Below, one piece after another: positions 25,689-33,956 of a DNA stretch of 64,000 nucleotides. Origin of the DNA: Chitinophaga jiangningensis (GTDB taxonomy: Bacteria; Bacteroidota; Bacteroidia; Chitinophagales; Chitinophagaceae); the NCBI RefSeq assembly GCF_900142605.1, contig NZ_FRBL01000006.1:558001-622000 (forward strand), in the 5' to 3' direction. The notes below the pieces were generated by a model. That model made no database searches. It saw nothing but the letters and a program-made list of their open reading frames with translations, and was not told the origin of the DNA. Each line of letters opens with the position of its first letter. The stretch's first letter is position 1. A program made the position numbers and the translations under genes.

Positions 25689-25991
25689 ATGGACAAAGTT
25701 ACCCAACCTTCTGCAGAGGCAGCAAGATTCAATAAGGTTGAGAACTGGCCAGTCAAATTATTCTACAGGTACATCACAGATTTCCATTTCTCTTTTTGCA
25801 ATAAAATCAGGTATAAAAAAAATACCCATTACTTTGTCTTATCACGCAGGAGGCATTATGGTAGGAGATATGGGAATCTTAGTGCAGGCGGCAGTATTAA
25901 CAGGACGCGTATGGGGGCACATGTAGATGAGCGCCCTTACATGGTTTTTGGGGATGCTTACCCTGTTAAGGCCTGGCCAGCAGATGCTTAA
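25689..25991 (+). pseudogene. Frameshifted N-terminal remnant of an RHS/YD-repeat protein
   Basis: Joined across two frames, the region reads QPSAEAARFNKVENWPVKLF in frame 3, then TGTSQISISLFAIKSG and KKIPITLSYHAGGIMV in frame 1, then NLSAGGSINRTRMG back in frame 3. This is the order of the N-terminus of large Bacteroidota RHS-type proteins (PVslfTGtp.isiPL, PIsLSYHasGikV, GWsLnaGGvItRtvrG). Two shifts (near 25767 and 25875), a missing segment and no continuation show it is decayed. The gaps around it (25553-25688 and 25992-26113) hold nothing else I recognise. Confidence 0.72.
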
Positions 25992-26113
25992 GCCCAAAGG
26001 ACGATTGTATTTAATTTTACCGATATAATAGTGGTGGAGTAAGCAATTACAAAGAGAAGGTACTTGAAATGCAGGCAAATGCAAAGAAATCTACTCCGCA
26101 AAATTTTTAATTT

Positions 26114-26821
26114 ATGAGAAATCATTTGCCCTTTTATTTGCTCCTTACAATATTTGCATTGGTGGGATGCAAAAATAGAAATAGTATTAGTACTATTAAG
26201 CCCGACCTTATTAAAAATGATGCAAAAGAAAGTGACAGTATAGCTTTAGATAATTTGGATATTTTTATTATAGACTCTGTCGAATTTGTTAGACTGTATA
26301 AAAGAAACATTCATAATTTGAATTCAAGAATTAAAAATACAGGTTGTCCGACCAATTTTAATGCTATAGAAGCCAATGAATTTGAAGATGAAATGAAATT
26401 ATTCAAGAACCAGGTTTATTATTATAAGTATAAAGGAAGTATTAAGGAATGGTTTGGTGATGCTAGCTTTGTGACAGATTTTTATAAGAAGGTCATGAAT
26501 GCCGCTGATGATTTTTATCAATTTGAACAGCTCCGTTTTGTAAGATTTGATTCAGTAAGGGTGGCAGATTACGGGGATTGTATTTTAGCATCATTCAGAT
26601 ATCTAACACCAACCTCCGCTAACCAAGGCCGGCCAAGCTTGATGTTTAATATTGATAGAAGTGAAGTAGTTCTTTGGGATTTCAGTAATTTGTCGATAAG
26701 AAAAGATCTGATAGAACTTGATTTTAAGGTTAGAAATGCAAAACATACATTATATAGCGTGGTCTATGATGTTAATTCGGAACAATTTCTTCCCCATTGC
26801 TATAAAATAATTAATGAATAA
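26114..26821 (+). CDS. Hypothetical lipoprotein, AT-rich
   Basis: This 235-residue protein has a lipoprotein signal (FYLLLTIFALVGCKN, Cys at about 19) and a mature part with no family I recognise. It contains several Asp/Tyr/Phe-rich stretches (YYYKYKGSIKEWFG, FVTDFYKKVMNAADDFYQF). The gene is visibly AT-rich (AAA, ATT, TTA codons) against the GC-balanced neighbours. It follows the RHS remnant, a position typical of toxin cargo or immunity genes left after decay of a polymorphic-toxin locus. Function unknown. Confidence 0.68.
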   Translation: MRNHLPFYLLLTIFALVGCKNRNSISTIKPDLIKNDAKESDSIALDNLDIFIIDSVEFVRLYKRNIHNLNSRIKNTGCPTNFNAIEANEFEDEMKLFKNQVYYYKYKGSIKEWFGDASFVTDFYKKVMNAADDFYQFEQLRFVRFDSVRVADYGDCILASFRYLTPTSANQGRPSLMFNIDRSEVVLWDFSNLSIRKDLIELDFKVRNAKHTLYSVVYDVNSEQFLPHCYKIINE

Positions 26822-26872
26822 AGAAATCAGTTTTTTAGTAGAAAAGAAAGGAATTCCCCGTTTGGATTATCG

Positions 26873-27208
26873 ATGCAGTCCCGATTTATGAAATATAGCA
26901 ATTTGCCCCGTTATTCATGGTGGTCGTTTTTGATTTTTATTATTGTTTTAATCAAGGATTGTTTAATAAGTGGCTGTCATATTATTCCAGAGCGGAGTCC
27001 GGCTAATAGACTGATAACTTACTTTCTTATTTTACCCATTGTAATTCTCGGAATAGTTTTATCGTTGAAGGTGATTTTATACTATTATAGCTGCTGGATG
27101 AAGAAACGTAAGCTGAATATTGATTTTACCTTACTACGTGCGATTCCTCTAATAATTTATATCCTTTACTTTTTTATTTTAAGTTTGATCGGTTTTTTCT
27201 TGCAATAA
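26873..27208 (+). CDS. Small AT-rich membrane protein
   Basis: This frame of 111 residues has three hydrophobic segments (WWSFLIFIIVLIKDCLI, LITYFLILPIVILGIVLSL, IPLIIYILYFFILSLIGFFL). An alternative ATG at 26888 would drop five residues. No family is recognised. It is AT-rich like both neighbours and unlike the rest of the window. The size and membrane character fit immunity proteins of contact-dependent toxins, but this is inference from context only. Confidence 0.55.
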   Translation: MQSRFMKYSNLPRYSWWSFLIFIIVLIKDCLISGCHIIPERSPANRLITYFLILPIVILGIVLSLKVILYYYSCWMKKRKLNIDFTLLRAIPLIIYILYFFILSLIGFFLQ

Positions 27209-27399
27209 ATACTGGGGCATTTGTTAATAAGTATTTTCAGCCGGAAGAAAAATCAACTACCATCAAACTATTAAAGACCATAATGAAAACAGTGAAAGTA
27301 AATGAAACATAAGTGAAATTTACTCCTATAATCAAGCAAAATTTCAGCGCCTGTGTACTTTCCAACATGCTATGAGGTAAATACAAAAGAAGAAACAGA

Positions 27400-27825
27400 A
27401 TGAAAAAAACTTTTTCTTTTATCCTACTATATCATATTTTCTGCCTCTTATCCTTATTAGGCATTAGGTATTTCTTTATGCATTATTCAATGGAGATATT
27501 TTCCTATCTATTGTGGTTTTACCTTGAAAGTTTAATTTTCGGCCTGATACTATTTCCACTAGGAAACTTAATTCTCGGAAAATTATCAGTTAATTTAACC
27601 TGGAGAATTATTATCAATGGGTTGATATGCTTTTTTTTAATTAACCTGATCTCCTCATTATCTGATCATAAATTATTGACGTTAGAGTTGATCAGGGGGC
27701 TGAGAAATGGAGAAGATTTGAATATCAATAATTTAATAATTCACCTAATATCCATATTCAGCGTATTATTGACCTCTTTATTAGTTAAACCGTTGAGAAG
27801 TAATAATCTTAGTAATAATCAATAA
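27400..27825 (+). CDS. Small AT-rich membrane protein
   Basis: This 141-residue protein has four predicted helices (FSFILLYHIFCLLSLLGI, FYLESLIFGLILFPLG, IIINGLICFFLINLI, LISIFSVLLTSLLV) with short polar loops. No family is recognised. The gene is strongly AT-rich. A gap of 191 bases before it shows no clear promoter or terminator. It ends the low-GC patch that starts at the RHS remnant, before the Rrf2-flavohaemoglobin locus. Confidence 0.6.
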   Translation: MKKTFSFILLYHIFCLLSLLGIRYFFMHYSMEIFSYLLWFYLESLIFGLILFPLGNLILGKLSVNLTWRIIINGLICFFLINLISSLSDHKLLTLELIRGLRNGEDLNINNLIIHLISIFSVLLTSLLVKPLRSNNLSNNQ

Positions 27826-27887
27826 GCATCTCGTAGTGGTTAATAGTAGCTTGAGATACGGGATCATTTTATTATTTCAGAAAAAAC

Positions 27888-27913
27888 AATAAAAGATATT
27901 TTTGTCTTTTATT
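27888..27913. promoter_or_regulatory. Rrf2-type operator, site 1 (in the Rrf2 gene promoter)
   Basis: A perfect inverted repeat AATAAAAGA (27888-27896), 8-base spacer, TCTTTTATT (27905-27913). It covers the -33 element at 27901-27904. A near-identical site lies before hmp at 28414, so it is the likely binding site of the Rrf2 protein encoded next to it, with autoregulation. Confidence 0.75.
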
Positions 27914-27932
27914 CCTCCAGCCTTTACCTTTG
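27901..27932 (+). promoter_or_regulatory. Promoter of the Rrf2 regulator gene
   Basis: TTTG (27901-27904), 20 bases, TACCTTTG (27925-27932): a full match to the Bacteroidota housekeeping promoter, 26 bases before the start codon at 27959. Confidence 0.85.
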
Positions 27933-27958
27933 TTGTGAATTCTTTTACAAACGATTAC

Positions 27959-28396
27959 ATGGCTATCTTTTCCAAAACATGCGAGTACGCTATGCGTGCA
28001 GTTTTTTATGTGGCACAAAAGTCACATGAAGGCCAAAAGGTAGGCATTAAAGAAATTGCAGAGCAGATCAATTCGCCGGAAGCCTTTCTGGCAAAGATTC
28101 TGCAGAAACTCAGCCGGGAGCGGTTAATCCAATCCGTAAAAGGACCTAACGGTGGATTCTACTTCGACGCAGTGTCTCTCAACCGACCGCTCGCCGATAT
28201 CGTTTCCGCCGTTGATGGCAACGAAATTTTTACCGGTTGCGGCCTTGGTTTAACCTATTGCTCGGAAAGCAATCCCTGCCCGCTCCACGAAGAATTTAAA
28301 AAAATCAGAAACCAAATCACTCACATGCTGAATAATACCACCATCGGTAAATTCAACCTGGGACTGATTAAAGGGAAATTTACCCTCAATAAATAA
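27959..28396 (+). CDS. Rrf2 family regulator, probable nitric oxide sensor (NsrR-like)
   Basis: This 145-residue Rrf2 protein has a winged helix (residues 1-65, FSKTCEYAMRAVFYVA, LAKILQKLSRERLIQSVKG) and three conserved cysteines, C94, C101 and C107 (spacing x6, x5). In Rrf2 proteins such cysteines bind an Fe-S cluster that senses NO, iron or redox state. The next gene is the NO-detoxifying flavohaemoglobin, and matching operators precede both genes, so NO sensing is likely. The start at 27959 was chosen because upstream in-frame TTG codons fall inside the promoter. Confidence 0.9.
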   Translation: MAIFSKTCEYAMRAVFYVAQKSHEGQKVGIKEIAEQINSPEAFLAKILQKLSRERLIQSVKGPNGGFYFDAVSLNRPLADIVSAVDGNEIFTGCGLGLTYCSESNPCPLHEEFKKIRNQITHMLNNTTIGKFNLGLIKGKFTLNK

Positions 28397-28413
28397 GGAC
28401 CTTTTTTTGTGAA

Positions 28414-28439
28414 AATAAAGGACAAAAAAGTCTTTTAAT
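28414..28439. promoter_or_regulatory. Rrf2-type operator, site 2 (upstream of hmp)
   Basis: AATAAAGGA (28414-28422), 8-base spacer, TCTTTTAAT (28431-28439). It shares arm sequence, spacer length and symmetry with site 1 at 27888-27913 and ends 19 bases before the hmp start. Confidence 0.72.
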
Positions 28440-28458
28440 ATTTTTAAACAGATAGAAA

Positions 28459-29658
28459 ATGACAGCGGATCAGCAACAACTCGTAAAAGCAACCGTGCCA
28501 GTACTCAAAGAACACGGCGTATTACTTACCACTCACTTCTATAACCGTATGTTTACCCACAACCCGGAACTCAAACACCTGTTCAATATGGGTAACCAGG
28601 TAAACGGCAAACAACAAACCGCCCTCGCCATGGCCGTACTGGCCTATGCGGAGCATATCGATAACCCGGCAGTACTCATGCCCGTTATCGACAGCATCGG
28701 ACATAAACACACCAGCCTCAGCATCCGCGCTGAACACTACGCCATCGTTGGTAAACACCTGTTGGCATCTATCGCGGAAGTACTGGGAGATGCCGCCACA
28801 CCGGCCCTCCTCGATGCCTGGGCAATAGCCTACCAACAACTGGCAGGTATTATGAGCGGCCATGAACAATCTCTCTATAATAAACAACTGGAAAAAAATG
28901 GCGGCTGGACGGGTTGGAAACCTTTCATGGTAAAACAGAAAGTACAGGAATCAGCGGAAATAACATCTTTCTACCTCCACCCGGTAGATAAAGGACCAGT
29001 TGCCGATTTCCAGCCAGGCCAGTACATCAGCCTGCGCCTCTTTCTGCCGGAACTCAACCTGCTGCAACCTCGCCAATACAGCATTTCCTGCGCACCTAAC
29101 GGCCAGTACTACCGCATCTCCGTGAAAAGAGAAGCCGGCGCATCCCACCCGGATGGCATGATCAGTAATCGCCTCCACGATCACATCGGCGAAGGTGATA
29201 TAGTAGAATTATCCGCACCTGCCGGTACATTCACCCTCGATCCTGGCAACGAACGACCTAAAGTATTCATCAGCGGCGGCGTAGGGCAAACACCACTCAT
29301 GGCGATGCTGGAAACGCTCTCCGCAAAACAACCGGATACCGCCATCACCTGGGTACACGGCTGCCGCAACGAATCCGTACACGCATTCAAAGAGCAACTG
29401 GCAACCATCGCTGATAACCATCAAAACTTCAATCCACATATCTTCTACGACCAACCTGAAGTGAAAGCGCAATACACCGGCTGGGTCGAACTCTCCACCA
29501 TCAAGCAAGAGGTACTCCAGGCAGATGCGGATTACTACATCTGCGGCCCCGCACCATTCATCGCCAAACACTACGGCTTCCTCGTGGAAAACGGGGTGGA
29601 CACCGCCTCCATCCACTTTGAAGAATTTGGTCCTGCATCATTACAACTGAACAACTAA
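28459..29658 (+). CDS. hmp: Flavohaemoglobin, nitric oxide dioxygenase
   Basis: This 399-residue protein oxidises NO to nitrate using O2 and NAD(P)H. The globin domain covers about residues 1-140, with the haem-proximal region IGHKHTSLSIRAEHYAIVG. The FAD domain (about 150-260) contains RQYSISC. The NAD domain (about 265-399) contains FISGGVGQTPLMAML and YICGPAPFIA. The length and order are those of Hmp. It is preceded by the Rrf2 regulator and a matching operator, so it should be induced by nitrosative stress. Confidence 0.96.
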   Translation: MTADQQQLVKATVPVLKEHGVLLTTHFYNRMFTHNPELKHLFNMGNQVNGKQQTALAMAVLAYAEHIDNPAVLMPVIDSIGHKHTSLSIRAEHYAIVGKHLLASIAEVLGDAATPALLDAWAIAYQQLAGIMSGHEQSLYNKQLEKNGGWTGWKPFMVKQKVQESAEITSFYLHPVDKGPVADFQPGQYISLRLFLPELNLLQPRQYSISCAPNGQYYRISVKREAGASHPDGMISNRLHDHIGEGDIVELSAPAGTFTLDPGNERPKVFISGGVGQTPLMAMLETLSAKQPDTAITWVHGCRNESVHAFKEQLATIADNHQNFNPHIFYDQPEVKAQYTGWVELSTIKQEVLQADADYYICGPAPFIAKHYGFLVENGVDTASIHFEEFGPASLQLNN

Positions 29659-29675
29659 ATCCAAAACCTGAATTT

Positions 29676-29710
29676 GTTTTTAGGAGAAACCGTCGGTTTC
29701 TCCTAAAAAC
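29676..29710. terminator. Perfect 16-bp hairpin after hmp
   Basis: The stem 29676-29691 with 29695-29710 (loop GTC) is perfect and starts and ends with a T- or A-run, so it can work on either strand. It lies directly beside the next hairpin. Confidence 0.7.
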
Positions 29711-29745
29711 AAAAATTCTCCCGCCAACGGCGGGAGAATTTTTGT
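29711..29745. terminator. Bidirectional intrinsic terminator
   Basis: A perfect 15-bp stem (29711-29725 with 29729-29743, loop AAC), with AAAAATTCTCCCGCC and its complement ending in TTTTTGTT. It separates the convergent hmp and FKBP genes. Confidence 0.85.
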
Positions 29746-29756
29746 TGCTTCAAACA

Positions 29757-29817
29757 GCAAAACACAAGTCTTTGCTGCTTACCTGCTTGACTGCTTTGCG
29801 AGCAAAAAAGACAAAAC
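29757..29817. repeat. Dispersed intergenic repeat, copy A
   Basis: About 61 bases reading AAAACACAAGTCTTTGCTGC, then TTACCTGCTTGACTGCTTTG and GCAAAAAAGACAAAAC recur with few changes at 40171-40272. Both copies lie in a gap between convergent genes and point the same way. Confidence 0.75.
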
Positions 29818-29853
29818 AATATCCTGCGTGAAACAAAAAGTAACTACGGAAGC

Positions 29854-30576
29854 TTACTTCACAATCTCCAGCAGCTCTACATCAAACACCAGCGCACTAC
29901 CCGGACCAATTTTCGGACCCGCCTGACGATCGCCATAAGCCAGATCCGCAGGAATAAACAGCTTCCATTTAGATCCTACCGGCATCAGCTGCAGCGCTTC
30001 TGTCCAACCCTTGATCACACCGCTCACCGGGAAGGAAATCGGCTCACCTCTTTCTACAGAGCTGTCAAACACAGTACCGTCAATCAAAGTACCATGGTAG
30101 TGTGTCTTCACTTTATCATTCAGGGTTGGCTTAGCACCATCACCTTCCTTGATAATCTGGTATTGCAGGCCGCTAGGCAGCGTTACCACACCTGGTTTGG
30201 TTTTATTTTCAGCCAGGAATTTTTCACCAGCTTCTCTGTTCTTGGCAAATTTCTCTGCTTTCAGTTGCTGTAAATAATTACTGATACTCATATCTGCTTG
30301 TTCTTTAGTTAATAATTGAGGATTCTTTTTGAGCACATCGCTGATCGCCCTGCTGAGCATCGCCACATTTACGTTGCTCATATCCTGTGCTTTGATGTTT
30401 TCCGCAATACTCAATCCAATACCATAGCTCACGCTATCGATACGTGTTTTTAATACTGCTTTTGCCGCAGGCTTGGCAGCCGGTTTGGCTGCTGGTTTTG
30501 CAGCAGGTTTAGTTTGGCTGAAACCTTTTACAGATAATAATCCCAGTGCTCCAAGGAGGATGTATTTCTTTAACAT
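29854..30576 (-). CDS. Exported FKBP-type peptidyl-prolyl isomerase
   Basis: This 240-residue protein has a signal peptide (residues 1-21, ending GFSQ) and a low-complexity linker of four KPAA repeats. An FkpA/Mip-type N-terminal helical dimerisation segment follows (about 45-125). The C-terminal FKBP domain (about 130-240) shows VKTHYHGTLIDGTVFDSS, GVIKGWTEALQLMPVGSKW and AYGDRQAG. It should assist folding of proline-containing proteins in the periplasm. It is alone on the minus strand, ended by the terminators at 29676-29745. Confidence 0.93.
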   Translation of the reverse strand: MLKKYILLGALGLLSVKGFSQTKPAAKPAAKPAAKPAAKAVLKTRIDSVSYGIGLSIAENIKAQDMSNVNVAMLSRAISDVLKKNPQLLTKEQADMSISNYLQQLKAEKFAKNREAGEKFLAENKTKPGVVTLPSGLQYQIIKEGDGAKPTLNDKVKTHYHGTLIDGTVFDSSVERGEPISFPVSGVIKGWTEALQLMPVGSKWKLFIPADLAYGDRQAGPKIGPGSALVFDVELLEIVK

Positions 30577-30680
30577 AAATTTTTTTGATAGCCTTTGTTA
30601 TAGAAGGGTTCCGGACGCAAGTTAAGTAAATCCAACAAAAACAATCTGCCATTTGTTGTGGGTGGAAGATCAACGGCCTT

Positions 30681-31877
30681 ATGAAGCAATTATCAGTACT
30701 TTGTTACCTGCTGCTCCTGCCAGCTTTTCTCTTTGCGCAGGATACTACGGACCTATGGCTGAAAGCCAAACAAGACCCCAACCTGGGCAGTCACAAATTC
30801 CTGGAACTAAAGTACCATACCGGCGTGCATATCTATGAAGGCGATGAGCTGAAGTCCGCCCTGGACGGTGGCTACCACTCTTTTGAGCTCCGCCTCGGCT
30901 GGCAGTCGGCAGGACGCCAAAACTGGCAGCGCGTTTTCAACTGCCCCAGCTATGGCCTCGGCTTTTACACCGGCAACATCGGCGACCCACGGGAGCTCGG
31001 AAACCCCTCCGGCCTCTATGGCTTCTTCTATGCACCCATCCACCGTCGTCCTAAACACCACTTCGTAGCCGGTTTATCCCTTGGCGTTACCTACGACCTC
31101 GCCCCGTACGATTCTGTTAAGAACCCCAGCAATGATGCTATCGGCTCTAAAGTAGATGTATACTTCAACCTCGACGTGGGCGGCGTCTGGAAGATATCCA
31201 ATATATTCGATATCGTATACGGACTCGATATCACTCACTTCTCCAACGGCCGCACCCACACGCCCAATATGGGCCTCAACATGGTCGGCGCCAACATCGG
31301 CCTCCGTTATAACTACAACTCCATCGCCAAAGTATTCCGTCAGCAGATCGACAGTAACTACACCGCCCCGCGCCGCCCCACCTACATCCTTAAACCTGTC
31401 TACCCGGTAAAACATTACCACCAGTTAGCCTTGTATGGGGCCTTGGGATTTGTGCAGCTGAGTAGTGATTACGGTATTAAAGCCACCTATACCACCGCCT
31501 CATTGGTGCTGGACTACAGCTACCGCTACAGCAACTTCGGCAGCTTTGGGGCAGGCCTGGATGGCTTTTATGATGCGAGCCTGGGATATGTGTATACAGA
31601 CCGCTACGGCACGGCTTCCACCACAGATAAAATGCTCTTCGCCATCCACGGCAGCCATATGCTTCACATCAGCCGCTTTGAAATCATTACGCAGGCAGGC
31701 GCCTACCTCGCACAACGGGATGATCAGAAAGGGAAATGGTTTCTGCGTGTAGGCCTCCGGTATAATATCAATAAACGCGGATTCCTCCAGGTAGGACTTA
31801 AAACCCTCAACGGTGGCGCCGCGGACTGGATCGAATGGGGCGGGGGAGGGAAGTATCAGTTTGGCCTCAGGCCTTGA
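30681..31877 (+). CDS. Outer-membrane acyloxyacyl hydrolase / PagL-like lipid A deacylase
   Basis: This 398-residue protein has a signal peptide (ending FLFAQ) and alternating beta-strand character throughout. The segment DITHFSNGRTHTPNMGLN matches the catalytic HxSNG...N.G signature of PagL lipid A 3-O-deacylases (His and Ser of the active site). Classical PagL has about 150-190 residues; this version is twice that and ends with strands typical of an outer-membrane barrel (FLQVGLKTLNGG, YQFGLRP). Bacteroidota carry many long members of unknown substrate. Lipid A modification is inferred from the family. Confidence 0.78.
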   Translation: MKQLSVLCYLLLLPAFLFAQDTTDLWLKAKQDPNLGSHKFLELKYHTGVHIYEGDELKSALDGGYHSFELRLGWQSAGRQNWQRVFNCPSYGLGFYTGNIGDPRELGNPSGLYGFFYAPIHRRPKHHFVAGLSLGVTYDLAPYDSVKNPSNDAIGSKVDVYFNLDVGGVWKISNIFDIVYGLDITHFSNGRTHTPNMGLNMVGANIGLRYNYNSIAKVFRQQIDSNYTAPRRPTYILKPVYPVKHYHQLALYGALGFVQLSSDYGIKATYTTASLVLDYSYRYSNFGSFGAGLDGFYDASLGYVYTDRYGTASTTDKMLFAIHGSHMLHISRFEIITQAGAYLAQRDDQKGKWFLRVGLRYNINKRGFLQVGLKTLNGGAADWIEWGGGGKYQFGLRP

Positions 31878-31926
31878 CCCCAATAATTTTTACTCCCACC
31901 AGAGGTGGGAGTAAAAATTATTGGGG
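31878..31926. terminator. Perfect 23-bp hairpin between convergent genes
   Basis: The stem 31878-31900 with 31904-31926 (loop AGA) is perfect along its whole length. It begins one base after the deacylase stop codon and shares its 3' end (ATTGGGG) with the next hairpin, so the two cannot form fully at once. Confidence 0.8.
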
Positions 31927-31962
31927 AGAGAAAGGAGCCGCAGGCTCTTTTCTCTCCCCAAT
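31920..31962. terminator. 20-bp hairpin with a GCA loop, overlapping the previous one
   Basis: The stem 31920-31939 with 31943-31962 (one wobble, loop GCA) is followed by AAAAATTTT. It lies 20 bases before the end of the minus-strand hydrolase gene and probably terminates it. Confidence 0.75.
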
Positions 31963-31982
31963 AAAAATTTTGACAGCAAATT

Positions 31983-33869
31983 TTATTTCACCACCGGCAA
32001 CACCACACTACTCGGATGCGCCGCATCATGATATATCCTGATATTCGCTTTCTTAAAGTCCTTCGCATCGGCTTTATAGATATCCATAAACTGTTGCGGG
32101 TTACGATCTACCAGCGGGAACCAGCTGCTCTGCACCTGGATCATAATACGATGGCCTTTCTTAAAGGTATGCGCTACATCAGGCATCGTGAATTTCACTG
32201 CTGACGGCTGATCAGGCACAAAGGCTTCCGGCTTTTCAAAGCTGTTGCGGAACTTACCGCGCATGATCTCCCCACGCACCAGCATCTGGTAACCTCCCAT
32301 CGGGTAGGTGGCAGAAGGCACACGGCGATGCTCTGTAGGCGCATCTTCTTCATATTTAAAATCATCAGGGAACACGTCAATCAGTTTCACTACAAAGTCG
32401 GCGTCGGTGCCGCTGGTGCTGGCAATCAGATCTGCAATTACCGGACCCGCCAGGGTTACGTCCTGATCGAGTATGCCTGACTGAAATACGGCTACATCAG
32501 GGCGGCGACTGGCAAAGCGCTGATCGTCCGTCATGTAGTTGATGGTGCGACTAAAATGCACATCTTCTGTATAAGGCACCGGCTTATTCGGGTCGCTTAC
32601 ATATTCGCTGAAGCTATTGCCGGTAGCAGGTTTGCTGAAGGCCAGGCCGCCATCAGGCTGCAGGTACATCGGTTTTTCCTGCATATCCGCCGGAGGCCAT
32701 ACCGGTAATTTTTTCCAGTTGTTTTCACCGGTAAAAAAGATGGTAGCTTCTGCAATATCGGGTGCCTGTCCTTTACCTTTCAGGTAGTAGTTGAAGAAAG
32801 GAATTTCAATGTTGTTGGCATAGTACTCGGATGTATTGCTGCCAAAACGAACGTTCCCTAAATGAGTCCCATCGTTGGAAGCCCACTGTCCATGATACCA
32901 CGGCCCCATCACAATGCGGTTATTAGCGCCTTTACTCTGCTTTTCGATCGCCTGGTAAGTATTCCATGCACCAAAGCAGTCCTCCGCGTCAAATACCCCA
33001 CCTACTTCCAGCATGGCCGGCTTTACGTCAGTCAGGTAAGGACGCACGTTGCGCGCTTTCCAGTAGTCGTCATAGTTAGGGTGCTCATACATTTCATGCC
33101 AGAAGGGAACGCTGTCGCCGATAATTTTAGCGAAGTTTTTCAGCGGTCCTGTTTCCAGGTAAAATTTGTAGTTGTCGCGGTTAGGCCAGTCAAAGCCTTT
33201 AGGGCCTTGTGTGGTAGGCTTTGGATGCGGATGGTCAAATACGGTGTAGAAAGAAAATGCATCGGAAATAAAGAAGGCTCCGTTGTGATGGAAGTCATCG
33301 CCGAGGAACCAGTCGGTAACAGGCGCCTGCGGACTTACCGCTTTCAATGCAGGATGACCGCTGAGCGAAGCCATGGTGCTGTAGAAACCGGGGTAGGAGA
33401 TGCCGAAGATACCCACATTACCGTTGTTGCCGGCTACGTTTTTGGTGAGCCAGTCAATGGTGTCGTAAGTATCGCTGGCTTCATCAATATCTTTTTTGCC
33501 CTTCTTCGGATTGTAAGGACGCACGTTCACAAATTTGCCTTCACTCATCCAGGTACCGCGCACATCCTGGATAACCATGATGTAGCCTTCCTTCAGGTAC
33601 TGGTTGTAGTGGTTGCGGTAAAACGGACGGAAGGTAGTTTCTCCGTAAGGCGCACAGCTGTATGGGGTGCGGGTCATCAGGATCGGATGTTTTTCCGACT
33701 GATCCTTCGGAATGTAAATGGAAGTGAAAAGCTTCACCCCGTCGCGCATGGGAATATAAATTTCCTTCTTGGTGTAGTGCTCATACATCCAGAGTGAATC
33801 CTGGTTGATGGCTTTTGTTACTAAGGGGAATAACAGTGTGGCACAGGCCAGCAGCAGCCATGATCTCAT
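31983..33869 (-). CDS. CocE/NonD family hydrolase (S15-like acylase)
   Basis: This 628-residue exported protein has a signal peptide (residues 1-20, LVTKA). The alpha/beta-hydrolase part shows VIQDVRGTWMSEGKF and the nucleophile elbow FGISYPGFYS. The acid region DAEDCFGAWN and the histidine stretch GPWYHGQWASN follow. The C-terminal jelly-roll domain is typical of X-Pro dipeptidyl peptidase C-terminal regions. Family members cleave acyl-amide or ester bonds (cocaine esterase, glutaryl-7-ACA acylase). The natural substrate is probably an N-acyl peptide; not determinable here. Confidence 0.9.
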   Translation of the reverse strand: MRSWLLLACATLLFPLVTKAINQDSLWMYEHYTKKEIYIPMRDGVKLFTSIYIPKDQSEKHPILMTRTPYSCAPYGETTFRPFYRNHYNQYLKEGYIMVIQDVRGTWMSEGKFVNVRPYNPKKGKKDIDEASDTYDTIDWLTKNVAGNNGNVGIFGISYPGFYSTMASLSGHPALKAVSPQAPVTDWFLGDDFHHNGAFFISDAFSFYTVFDHPHPKPTTQGPKGFDWPNRDNYKFYLETGPLKNFAKIIGDSVPFWHEMYEHPNYDDYWKARNVRPYLTDVKPAMLEVGGVFDAEDCFGAWNTYQAIEKQSKGANNRIVMGPWYHGQWASNDGTHLGNVRFGSNTSEYYANNIEIPFFNYYLKGKGQAPDIAEATIFFTGENNWKKLPVWPPADMQEKPMYLQPDGGLAFSKPATGNSFSEYVSDPNKPVPYTEDVHFSRTINYMTDDQRFASRRPDVAVFQSGILDQDVTLAGPVIADLIASTSGTDADFVVKLIDVFPDDFKYEEDAPTEHRRVPSATYPMGGYQMLVRGEIMRGKFRNSFEKPEAFVPDQPSAVKFTMPDVAHTFKKGHRIMIQVQSSWFPLVDRNPQQFMDIYKADAKDFKKANIRIYHDAAHPSSVVLPVVK

Positions 33870-33956
33870 AAACAGTTATTTTTTAAGAAGGACGTAAAAT
33901 AACAAAAACCCGGATTAATAAGTACCTGAAAAGTATGTGCGGTAAAACAGGGGGGA

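Noticed and set aside
25678..25926. An intact small gene at the RHS remnant
   Set aside because: The similarity to RHS proteins switches between two frames, so this single frame is only a piece of a decayed gene.
27902..27958. Longer N-terminus for the Rrf2 regulator from a TTG start
   Set aside because: The added codons overlap the promoter and operator; the protein family begins at the ATG at 27959.
32862..33797. 311-codon plus-strand frame
   Set aside because: It is antisense to the clearly coding CocE-type hydrolase gene and has no recognisable domain.
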